Of a DNA stretch of 57,422 nt, positions 33,794 to 41,243 are shown in pieces. The DNA comes from an uncultured Lachnospiraceae bacterium (GTDB lineage: Bacteria; Bacillota; Clostridia; Lachnospirales; Lachnospiraceae). Positions within the stretch are counted from its first letter, which is position 1. Every line of letters starts with the position of its first letter. The notes under the pieces were generated by a model. That model did not search any database, was not told the origin of the DNA, and saw only the letters and a program-made list of their open reading frames with translations. Made by a program: the position numbers and the translations under genes. The DNA is taken from contig CAJTTI010000023.1 of the NCBI GenBank assembly GCA_910579225.1, positions 1-57,422 of the forward strand. Reading direction: 5' to 3'.

Positions 33794-33851
33794 AAATGAT
33801 GCATTTCTGATGACTTTCTGATGTTCTTCTGATGCTCGGATCCTGTAGTAT
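33794..33851 (+). promoter_or_regulatory. Phased 11-bp direct repeats and -10 ahead of the exosortase unit
   Basis: TTCTGATG occurs at 33805, 33816 and 33827, exactly 11 bases apart. A weaker fourth copy (AAATGATG at 33794) shares the last five bases. A possible -10, TAGTAT, is at 33846-33851, 11 bases after the last repeat, and no good -35 is seen. This is the layout of OmpR/PhoB-class activator sites. Confidence 0.5.
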
Positions 33852-33938
33852 TTTCAAGAAAGGGAGACTGTAAACGCAGTGTTTCTTAAGAGAAAATATT
33901 ACAGGATTCACATCAGAAGAATAAGGAAGAGGTGCGCG

Positions 33939-35948
33939 ATGAAATTTAGAAAATGGTGGTGTTTGTTTTGGACAGTCTGTATGTTTCTGATATACGGCTT
34001 TGCGGTACATGCAGAGACGGGGGAGGAAGAGAAGAATCTTACAGCTGCTCCGTATTTCTTCATTCAGGACGGCGATCCGTCCATTGACCGCCTTCCGCTG
34101 AAGGGGACGGAAGTAAAAACCAATATCAATGGAATTATTGCAGAGACTTATGTGACGCAGACCTATGCCAATGAAGGGGAACGTCCTATCAATGCCAGTT
34201 ATGTATTTCCTGCCTCCACGAAGGTGGCAGTTCATGGTATGACCATGCAGATTGGCGATCAGAGGATCACTGCCGTAATCAAAGAAAAAGAGGAGGCAAA
34301 AGAGGAATATGAGGAGGCAAAGAGCGAGGGGAAGAGTGCGTCTTTGCTGGAAGAAAAGCATTCCAATGTCTTTACCATGGATGTGGCGAATGTCATGCCG
34401 GGAGATACGATCCGTATAGAACTACATTATACGGAAATGGTGGAATCTTCAGAGGGGACCTGCAGTTTCGTATTTCCGACGGTCGTTGGCCCCCGCTATG
34501 CAGGTGTACTGGAGGAAGGCCAGGCAGAGGAAGGGGAATGGGTGGAGACCCCATATCTGGAAGAGGGAGTGTCTCCTGACAGTGAATATCAGATCGCTGT
34601 AAATGTATCTACAGGAGTTCCTATTGCAGATCTTCGTTGCGACACGCATGAAGTGAATGTGGAATGGAAGAAAAATTCAGAGGCAAAAGTTACTTTGGCA
34701 GATTCGGGGGACTTTGTAGGAAACAGGGATTTTATACTGGAATATGAGATGTCCGGGGAAGAGGTCCAGTCCGGCCTTATGCTTTATGAAGGTGAGGAGG
34801 AGAACTTTTTCCTGCTGACCATGCAGCCGCCTGAGAGATATGAGCCAAAAGATATTTTGCCGAGAGAATATATTTTTATTCTGGATGTATCCGGTTCCAT
34901 GGAAGGGTATCCCCTGGATACAGCGAAAGAACTGATTCGGAATATGGTTGGAAATCTGAGAAGTACAGATTGTTTTAATCTGTTTCTCTTCTCGGATATT
35001 GTCTCTGAGATGTCTCTTCAGTCATTGGCAGCTACGGAGGAAAATATAAAATGCGCCATGGATCTGATTGATATGCAGGAGGGTGGCGGCGGTACGGAAC
35101 TTGCGGCGGCGCTTGACTGTGCCCTTGCAACTCCGGCAAAAGAAGAAATGGCAAGAAATGTGGTGGTCATTACAGATGGATATATATATGATGAAGAGAC
35201 AATTTTTAGACAGGTTCGGGAGCAGCAGGGAGAGGCAGATTTTTTTGCATTTGGTATTGGAAGTTCGGTCAACCGTTCCCTGATGGAAGGAATCGCGGCA
35301 GTCGGGATGGGCGAAGCATTTGTGGTGACAGAGGAAGAAGAAGCAAAAGAGACTGCAGAGCGTTTCCGAACTTATATTGAGGCACCGATTCTAACGGATA
35401 TTCAGGTGTCATTTGACGGTTTTGATGTATATGACACAGAGCCTTCTGCAGTTCCTACACTGTTTGCAGAAAAACCGGTGGTTCTCTTTGGAAAATGGAG
35501 GGGAGAGCCGGATGGGACTGTCCGCATATCTGGTAAGAGCGGAAGCGAAGACTATGTACAGGAACTGAAAGTATCGGATACGTCTCCAACAGAAGAAAAC
35601 GAAGCAATTCGTTATCTGTGGGCGCGGAAGAAAGTGGAGGCTTTGACAGCGTATGGATATGCCACAGTGGACGATCACACAAAGGAAGAAATTACTTCCA
35701 TAGGTCTTGACTACAGCATGATGACGCCTTATACATCCTTTGTGGCGGTACTTGATACAGTCCGAAATCCGGACGGGAGCAGCATGGATGTGGACCAGCC
35801 GTCACCTCTTCCAAAAGGGGTCAGCGAGTATGCTATTGGAGGATATTTGTTCGGCGCAGAGCCCGGGGAAGGGCTTCTGGCAGCTATGGCATTGCTTGGA
35901 GCAGGGACATGCTTTCTGAAAAAACGGAGAAGGAAAAGATGTGGATAA
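33939..35948 (+). CDS. Secreted VIT-vWA protein with PEP-CTERM-like C-terminal tail
   Basis: A 669-residue surface protein. Residues 1-25 are a signal peptide (FRKWWCLFWTVCMFLIYG, cleavage likely after VHA). Residues about 50-170 form a VIT domain (LPLKGTEVKTNINGIIAET, YVFPASTKVAVHGMTMQIG, VANVMPGDTI). Residues about 308-480 form a vWA domain with an intact metal site: D316-V-S318-G-S320, the Thr in GGTELAAAL, and the Asp in VVITDGY. The tail reads AEPGEGLLAAMALLGAG at 640-656, then LKKRRRKR: a Glu-Pro pair, a short hydrophobic stretch and a basic end, which is the PEP-CTERM plan. The next gene is an exosortase overlapping by 10 bases. The ATG at 33939 follows AGGAAGAGG; an upstream codon at 33879 would spoil the signal peptide. 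Confidence 0.88.
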   Translation: MKFRKWWCLFWTVCMFLIYGFAVHAETGEEEKNLTAAPYFFIQDGDPSIDRLPLKGTEVKTNINGIIAETYVTQTYANEGERPINASYVFPASTKVAVHGMTMQIGDQRITAVIKEKEEAKEEYEEAKSEGKSASLLEEKHSNVFTMDVANVMPGDTIRIELHYTEMVESSEGTCSFVFPTVVGPRYAGVLEEGQAEEGEWVETPYLEEGVSPDSEYQIAVNVSTGVPIADLRCDTHEVNVEWKKNSEAKVTLADSGDFVGNRDFILEYEMSGEEVQSGLMLYEGEEENFFLLTMQPPERYEPKDILPREYIFILDVSGSMEGYPLDTAKELIRNMVGNLRSTDCFNLFLFSDIVSEMSLQSLAATEENIKCAMDLIDMQEGGGGTELAAALDCALATPAKEEMARNVVVITDGYIYDEETIFRQVREQQGEADFFAFGIGSSVNRSLMEGIAAVGMGEAFVVTEEEEAKETAERFRTYIEAPILTDIQVSFDGFDVYDTEPSAVPTLFAEKPVVLFGKWRGEPDGTVRISGKSGSEDYVQELKVSDTSPTEENEAIRYLWARKKVEALTAYGYATVDDHTKEEITSIGLDYSMMTPYTSFVAVLDTVRNPDGSSMDVDQPSPLPKGVSEYAIGGYLFGAEPGEGLLAAMALLGAGTCFLKKRRRKRCG

Positions 35949-36721
35949 GACTTCAGAAGTGCGGGGGATGTTATCTTCTGGGAGGGTGTTTTGCCATTTG
36001 GCTGAAATACAGATACAGTCATGCAGGCAGCGAGGAGTTGTTATGGCTCCTGCAGCCTGTTGCCTGGTGGGCAGGGCACCTCGGCAGGATGTCATTTGTA
36101 TATGAAAAGGGTATTGGATATATAAATCATACAGTTCGATTTATCATTGCGCCGTCATGCTCGGGTGTTCAGTTTTTCATCATAGTCATGTTGATGCTGT
36201 TGTTTGCGTTTGTTCATCGGATGGGGACGCAGAAGAAGAGATGGGCATGGATGCTGTTTGGACTTTTTGTGGCATACGGATATACTGTGTTTGTAAATGG
36301 TATACGGATTGTGCTGGCTGTGGAGCTGCCTTTGTTTCTGGCAAGGGTTCGGTTCTGCGTCGGATGGCTGTCGCCGGAACGGCTGCACACTTTGATCGGG
36401 GTGGCTGTGTATTTTACAGCACTCCTATTTCTGTATCAGGCAGCGGATGCTGCAGTATGTTTCCGGGAAAGGGGATCTGGTAAGGATAATCCGGATATAG
36501 ACACGGATATGCATGGGAATCCGAAAGGAAAACACCGGTATTTGATACCGGCATTCTGGTATTTTTTTATTGTACTGGGTGTTCCTTTTCTCAATCGTGC
36601 GGCGGCAGATAACAGAGCAGGATTTATAGAATACGCTTTTGTGACAGCAGGAGGATGCCTGGGGGTGTTGACTGTATTAAAAGCAGGAAAGAAATTACTG
36701 CATGGTTGCAGGCGGGCGTAA
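35939..36721 (+). CDS. Exosortase/archaeosortase-family transpeptidase
   Basis: A 260-residue polytopic membrane protein with about seven hydrophobic helices. The exosortase catalytic set is present: Cys74 in APSCSGVQFF, Arg123 in VNGIRIVLAVEL, and His150 in ERLHTLIGVAVYF. These are the Cys-Arg-His signatures of EpsH/Xrt enzymes, which cut C-terminal sorting signals and attach proteins to the envelope. The overlap with the VIT-vWA gene (10 bases) and its PEP-CTERM-like tail make that protein the obvious substrate. The subtype (for example XrtK or XrtG) cannot be fixed without a model search. GGAGAAGG lies about 7 bases upstream of the ATG at 35939. Confidence 0.87.
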   Translation: MWIRLQKCGGCYLLGGCFAIWLKYRYSHAGSEELLWLLQPVAWWAGHLGRMSFVYEKGIGYINHTVRFIIAPSCSGVQFFIIVMLMLLFAFVHRMGTQKKRWAWMLFGLFVAYGYTVFVNGIRIVLAVELPLFLARVRFCVGWLSPERLHTLIGVAVYFTALLFLYQAADAAVCFRERGSGKDNPDIDTDMHGNPKGKHRYLIPAFWYFFIVLGVPFLNRAAADNRAGFIEYAFVTAGGCLGVLTVLKAGKKLLHGCRRA

Positions 36722-36837
36722 CCAGGATGGCGGTCCGGGGTTTATGAAGGGAACTTTCATGTCCGGATCGTGTGCTGCTGGTTATAGAGCGAAAGGCAAC
36801 AGGAAAATCACAGGGAGAAAAAGTATTTGCTGAAAGA

Positions 36838-36866
36838 TTGTTTCTCAGGCACAGGTGTGTTATACT
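36838..36866 (+). promoter_or_regulatory. Promoter of the homocysteine methyltransferase-CotH unit
   Basis: TTGTTT at 36838-36843, 17 bases, TATACT at 36861-36866. The -10 is strong and the -35 weak. Confidence 0.5.
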
Positions 36867-36906
36867 ATCCTGACAAACAGATAAAAACTGTGATTGGAGA
36901 ATGGCC

Positions 36907-37776
36907 ATGAGGAGAGAAGAATTTCGTTCACTGACAGAGAAAGGACCGGTGCTTCTGGATGGAGGGACCGGTTCTTGTCTGCGCAGCATGGGTATGCCCG
37001 CGGGAGTATGTACAGAGAAGTGGGTATATGAGCATCCGGAGACGATTCGCAGGCTGCAGCAGGAATATGCAGATGCAGGCTCGCAGATCATCTATGCCCC
37101 CACATTCGGAGCAAACCGGTTATCGCTTGAAAATATGGGGCTTGCAGAACAGGCAGAAGAATATAATCGGGCTTTGGCAGCAGAAACTCTGAAGAATATA
37201 GGAAACAGAGCTTTTGTGGCTGGAGACCTGTCTACAACAGGCAAGCCCATGGAACCTTATGGTCCTGCTACCTATGACGGGCTTTTGGAGATCTACAAAG
37301 AACAGATTCGGTATCTGGCAGAAGCAGGAGTGGACCTTCTGGCAGCGGAGACGCTGCTTTCCTTGGATGAAGCGCTGGTCATCTGCGATGCGGCCAGAGA
37401 GGTTTGCGAACTGCCTTTGATGATTTCGTTCAGTTGCGAGGGAGATGGTAATCTGTATTTCGGAGGAACAGTGGCGGACGCGGCAGCTGCTCTGGAAGCC
37501 ATGGGCGTGGACGCAGTAGGTGTGAACTGTTCGGTGGGTCCGGATCAGCTGGAAGCAGTGATCCGGCAGCTTAGGGGAGTGGTGTCCATACCCGTGCTGG
37601 CAAAACCCAACGCAGGGATGCCGGTGATTACAGACACCGGGGAAGCGGTATACAGTATGGGGGCAGAAGAATTTGCCCGGCATTTGCTTCATCTTCGGGA
37701 CTGCGGGGCGTCTCTGATCGGCGGATGCTGCGGGACGACTCCAGAGTATATTAGAAATATAAAGAAGAGCTTATAA
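36907..37776 (+). CDS. Homocysteine S-methyltransferase-family protein
   Basis: A 289-residue stand-alone homocysteine-binding barrel, like the N-terminal module of MetH or betaine-homocysteine methyltransferases. LLDGGTGSCLRSMG at the N-terminus, the zinc cysteines in GVNCSVGP and GGCCGTTPEYI, and PVLAKPNAGMP are visible. It probably methylates homocysteine, or a related thiol, with a partner methyl carrier not in the window. The ATG at 36907 is chosen because GGAGA lies 6 bases upstream; the ATG at 36901 would directly abut the binding site. The next gene starts one base after the stop. Confidence 0.9.
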   Translation: MRREEFRSLTEKGPVLLDGGTGSCLRSMGMPAGVCTEKWVYEHPETIRRLQQEYADAGSQIIYAPTFGANRLSLENMGLAEQAEEYNRALAAETLKNIGNRAFVAGDLSTTGKPMEPYGPATYDGLLEIYKEQIRYLAEAGVDLLAAETLLSLDEALVICDAAREVCELPLMISFSCEGDGNLYFGGTVADAAAALEAMGVDAVGVNCSVGPDQLEAVIRQLRGVVSIPVLAKPNAGMPVITDTGEAVYSMGAEEFARHLLHLRDCGASLIGGCCGTTPEYIRNIKKSL

Positions 37777-37777
37777 A

Positions 37778-39382
37778 ATGAAGAAAGTAACGGTATTGTG
37801 TGGCAGTTTTCTGTTTATCTGCCTGTTTGTCCTGTATATGACATCCTGGAAAAACAGGAGAATTATGGGATCAGAAATGTTTTCGGACGCGGAGATCCGA
37901 TTCCTTCTGGAAAGTAAGAGTCCGTTGGAGGACGGGATTCAGGCGGAACTTCTGATTAATGGCGTGGGCGCCGCTTATGAGGAGAAGGAAGCAAGATATT
38001 ATATTCCGAAAAATATGGAAGACGGACAATGGAAAGGAAGCATCCAGGCAGCAGTGGAAGGGCTTCCTGCTTCGGTTGCATGGGCAGAGGACGATGCATT
38101 CGGCAATATGAGGCAGGCAGTGGCTGAGGGGCATGTTTTTCGGTGTGTGATCTATAATGAGACGGGATATAAGTGGACGAATGTGTTGTTTACCGGGCTT
38201 CCGGTGATGAGTATTGATGGGGATATGGGAGAACCTGGAAGCCGAGTGTCTGTATTTGACCCGGTGAAAAGCTTCCGGAAAGATTATCAGGTAGAGGAAA
38301 GCAGTGCGTATTACAATATCCGGGGCAACGCCAGCAGGCGGTTTGAGAAGATCGGCTATCGCCTGGAATTATTTTATGATGACGGAAGCGCGGGCAGGGA
38401 TCTGTCGCTGCTTGGAATGAGGTCGGACAACGACTGGCAGCTGAAAGCAATGTATTCGGACCGGAGTAAGCTGCGAGACAAGCTGTCCATTGACCTGTGG
38501 AATCAGATTGCGGCAGGAACAGGAACCAGGGCGGATGACGGCTGCAGAATGGAGTATCTGGAACTGATTGTGAACGGAGAATACCGGGGACTTTACGGTC
38601 TGGTGGAACCTACTGATTATAAATCTCTGGAACTGGACCGGAGCCGGGACCTGATCTACAAAGTGGTGATGGATGAGCGGCCTAATGACAGCCTGTTTGA
38701 TATGAGTGAACAGACGCAGTCATTCAGTTGTGCCGGAGTCAACATTCGCCAGTCGGACAAGACGTTTTATCCCGGGATCTGGGAACCGTTCCGCATGCTC
38801 TGGAACAATGGTTATGAGACAGAGTCAGAAGAAGAACTGAAGCTTTTGTATAACTGCATTGATCGTCAGAATTTTATTGAGTATGGCCTGTATCAGAATG
38901 TGATCGCAGGTGTGGACAACCGGTTTAAAAACATTATTTACAGTACGATTGTATATGAGAACGGGACTTATACCATTCGCCGGATCCCGTGGGACCAGAA
39001 CTACTCCTGGGGCGATGATTTTGAGCAGGGAGAGGATAAGGACGATAAAAATATTCGTTATAACCCGGATATTCTGACAAAATGGATGAATGAAGACGTA
39101 TTCTGGAATATGCGTGCTTACGATATGGAACTTGCAGATGATATCAAAGATACATGGAAAAATTGGCGCAGCAGTTTTCTGACGGAAGAAGTCTGGAAAG
39201 ACTATACGCGGGAACTGATGGCGTATCTTGTAGATTCCGGTGCATTTTCAAGAGATACCGTCAGATGGCCGGACAGCGGAAATGTACCGGCTACAGAAGA
39301 GATTGAGATATTTATTGACACACGTTTTTCATGGTTGGACGAGTATGTGTCTCAGATAGAAGCCGGCAGGGGACGGTTTTGA
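37778..39382 (+). CDS. CotH-like spore-coat kinase-family protein
   Basis: A 534-residue protein of the CotH family. In Bacillus, CotH is a protein kinase that phosphorylates coat proteins and is needed for outer-coat assembly. This member has an N-terminal membrane anchor at about residues 5-22 (VLCGSFLFICLFVLY) and an extracytoplasmic body. Typical pieces are YYNIRGNASRRFEKIGYRLEL, DNDWQLKAMYSDRSKLRDKLSIDLW, GEYRGLYGLVEP and the site motif IPWDQNYSWGDDF with PWD at residues 404-406. The anchor suggests a surface or forespore-membrane location unlike cytosolic Bacillus CotH. It is tightly coupled to the upstream methyltransferase gene (one base gap). Confidence 0.82.
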   Translation: MKKVTVLCGSFLFICLFVLYMTSWKNRRIMGSEMFSDAEIRFLLESKSPLEDGIQAELLINGVGAAYEEKEARYYIPKNMEDGQWKGSIQAAVEGLPASVAWAEDDAFGNMRQAVAEGHVFRCVIYNETGYKWTNVLFTGLPVMSIDGDMGEPGSRVSVFDPVKSFRKDYQVEESSAYYNIRGNASRRFEKIGYRLELFYDDGSAGRDLSLLGMRSDNDWQLKAMYSDRSKLRDKLSIDLWNQIAAGTGTRADDGCRMEYLELIVNGEYRGLYGLVEPTDYKSLELDRSRDLIYKVVMDERPNDSLFDMSEQTQSFSCAGVNIRQSDKTFYPGIWEPFRMLWNNGYETESEEELKLLYNCIDRQNFIEYGLYQNVIAGVDNRFKNIIYSTIVYENGTYTIRRIPWDQNYSWGDDFEQGEDKDDKNIRYNPDILTKWMNEDVFWNMRAYDMELADDIKDTWKNWRSSFLTEEVWKDYTRELMAYLVDSGAFSRDTVRWPDSGNVPATEEIEIFIDTRFSWLDEYVSQIEAGRGRF

Positions 39383-39403
39383 GTGAATGTACGTTTTCTG
39401 TTG

Positions 39404-39432
39404 TTGACAAAGGGGCGGTTCATTGTTACAAT
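39404..39432 (+). promoter_or_regulatory. Promoter of ilvN-ilvC
   Basis: TTGACA at 39404-39409, 17 bases, TACAAT at 39427-39432. The leader is only about 50 bases, so there is no room for a T-box. Confidence 0.8.
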
Positions 39433-39490
39433 ATTTTGGTATATATCAGACTGCACTTTAAGAGAGTGATGAGAGAAAGCAGGGAAACAG

Positions 39491-40039
39491 ATGGATAAGG
39501 TAGTTTTTTCGATGCTGGTGGAGAATTCTTCAGGAGTTCTCAGTCGTATTGCAGGACTTTACAGCCGCCGGGGCTATAATATTGACAGTATTACTGCAGG
39601 CGTGACCGCAGATCCGAAGTTTACGCGGATTACCATTGTGGCCAGAGGGGATGAGATCATTCTGGAGCAGATTGAGAAGCAGCTTTGTAAGCTGGTGGAT
39701 GTGGTGGATATCAAGAGACTGGATCCGGACAGTTCCGTATGCAGAGAGCTGGTGCTTCTGAAAGTTCTTTGCAACGAGCAGAACCGTCAGAATATCATAT
39801 CCATTGCAGATATTTTCAGGGCGAAAATCGTAGATGTTTCTATAGAGTCGCTGGTGATCGAGCTGGTGGGCAGCCAGAGCAAGATTGAAGCATTTCTGCG
39901 CATGCTGCAGGGGGTGGAGATCCTGGAACTGGCCCGTACAGGAATCACCGGTCTGTCCAGAGGCACATTTGATGTGAAGATACCGGACGGAGACGGCAGG
40001 CTTGTGGACTACGATTTCATAAAAGCAGACACATTTTAA
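39491..40039 (+). CDS. ilvN: Acetolactate synthase small (regulatory) subunit
   Basis: A 182-residue regulatory subunit of acetohydroxyacid synthase that confers valine feedback. The N-terminal ACT domain (FSMLVENSSGVLSRIAGLYSRRGYNIDSIT) and the C-terminal ALS_ss domain (GSQSKIEAFLRMLQGVEILELARTG) are complete. No large subunit (ilvB) is nearby, so it is encoded elsewhere. It is followed by ilvC after 19 bases with AGGAG, forming a two-gene branched-chain amino acid operon. Confidence 0.97.
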   Translation: MDKVVFSMLVENSSGVLSRIAGLYSRRGYNIDSITAGVTADPKFTRITIVARGDEIILEQIEKQLCKLVDVVDIKRLDPDSSVCRELVLLKVLCNEQNRQNIISIADIFRAKIVDVSIESLVIELVGSQSKIEAFLRMLQGVEILELARTGITGLSRGTFDVKIPDGDGRLVDYDFIKADTF

Positions 40040-40058
40040 ACAATGGAGGAGAAAGACA

Positions 40059-41075
40059 ATGGCAAAAATTTATTATCAGGAAGACTGTAACCTTTCTATG
40101 CTGGATGGGAAGACCATCGCCGTGATCGGTTACGGCAGTCAGGGACATGCGCATGCGCTGAATGCAAAGGAGTCCGGCTGTAATGTGATTATCGGACTTT
40201 ATGAAGGAAGCAAATCCTGGAAGCGTGCAGAGGAGCAGGGATTCGAGGTATATACAGCAGCAGAGGCGACAAAAAAGGCAGATATCATTATGATTCTGAT
40301 CAATGATGAGCTGCAGGCTTCCATGTACAAGAAGGATATTGAGCCGAATCTGGAAGAGGGCAATATGTTGATGTTTGCGCATGGATTTAATATTCATTTT
40401 AACCAGATTGTGCCGCCGAAGAATGTGGATGTGACGATGATCGCGCCCAAAGGACCAGGACACACAGTAAGAAGCGAGTATCAGGCAGGGAAAGGTGTTC
40501 CGTGTCTGGTGGCTGTTCACCAGGATGCCACAGGAAAGGCACTGGAGACGGCACTGGCGTACGCATTGGCAATTGGCGGTGCGAGGGCAGGTGTTCTGGA
40601 GACCACGTTCCGTACAGAGACAGAGACAGATTTGTTCGGCGAGCAGGCAGTTCTGTGCGGTGGTGTGTGTGCCCTGATGCAGGCAGGTTATGAAGTTTTG
40701 ACAGAGGCAGGTTACGATCCGAGAAATGCTTATTTTGAGTGTATTCACGAGATGAAGCTGATCGTGGATCTGATTTATCAGTCCGGTTTTGAGGGCATGA
40801 GATATTCCATCTCCAATACGGCGGAGTATGGCGACTATATCACAGGGCCAAAGCTGATCACAGAGGAGACGAAGAAGAGCATGAAGAAGATCCTGAAGGA
40901 TATTCAGGATGGTTCTTTTGCAAAAGAATTTCTTCTGGATATGTCCGCGGCAGGCGGACAGGCGCATTTTAAAGCCATGAGAAAGTTAGCGGCAGAGCAT
41001 CCGTCAGAGAAGGTTGGAAAAGAGATCCGGAAGCTGTATAGCTGGAATGGTGAGGATAAACTGCTCGACAACTAA
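40059..41075 (+). CDS. ilvC: Ketol-acid reductoisomerase (class I)
   Basis: A 338-residue class I KARI, the second step of valine/isoleucine synthesis. The NADP Rossmann motif GYGSQGHAHALNAKESG is at residues 24-40. IAPKGPGHTVRSEYQAGKGVPC and the metal-binding acids in ETETDLFGEQAVLCGG are present, as is the C-terminal knotted domain (FECIHEMKLIVDLIYQ). The length is standard. The gene is directly downstream of ilvN and is followed by a GC-rich hairpin with a T run. Confidence 0.98.
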   Translation: MAKIYYQEDCNLSMLDGKTIAVIGYGSQGHAHALNAKESGCNVIIGLYEGSKSWKRAEEQGFEVYTAAEATKKADIIMILINDELQASMYKKDIEPNLEEGNMLMFAHGFNIHFNQIVPPKNVDVTMIAPKGPGHTVRSEYQAGKGVPCLVAVHQDATGKALETALAYALAIGGARAGVLETTFRTETETDLFGEQAVLCGGVCALMQAGYEVLTEAGYDPRNAYFECIHEMKLIVDLIYQSGFEGMRYSISNTAEYGDYITGPKLITEETKKSMKKILKDIQDGSFAKEFLLDMSAAGGQAHFKAMRKLAAEHPSEKVGKEIRKLYSWNGEDKLLDN

Positions 41076-41134
41076 ACAGAATGCAGGACGGGGATGCTGC
41101 AGAATGCGGCCTTCGGCGGCTAACGACATCAGCG

Positions 41135-41167
41135 CGCCGGGGTGCTTCTTGCGGCGTCCTCTTTTTT
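41135..41167 (+). terminator. Probable terminator after ilvC
   Basis: CGCCG (41135-41139) and CGGCG (41152-41156) form a short GC stem, followed by TCCTC and six T at 41162-41167. Confidence 0.45.
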
Positions 41168-41243
41168 ATGAAATCGGGTTGCTGTGCGGAGGATCCCGCG
41201 CTGTGGTTCATATTTCAATATGCAGAGACAGAGGGGACAGACA

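Noticed and set aside
33777..33938. Terminator for the collagen-like gene
   Set aside because: No hairpin with a T run could be found; the region is better explained by the phased direct repeats and a -10.
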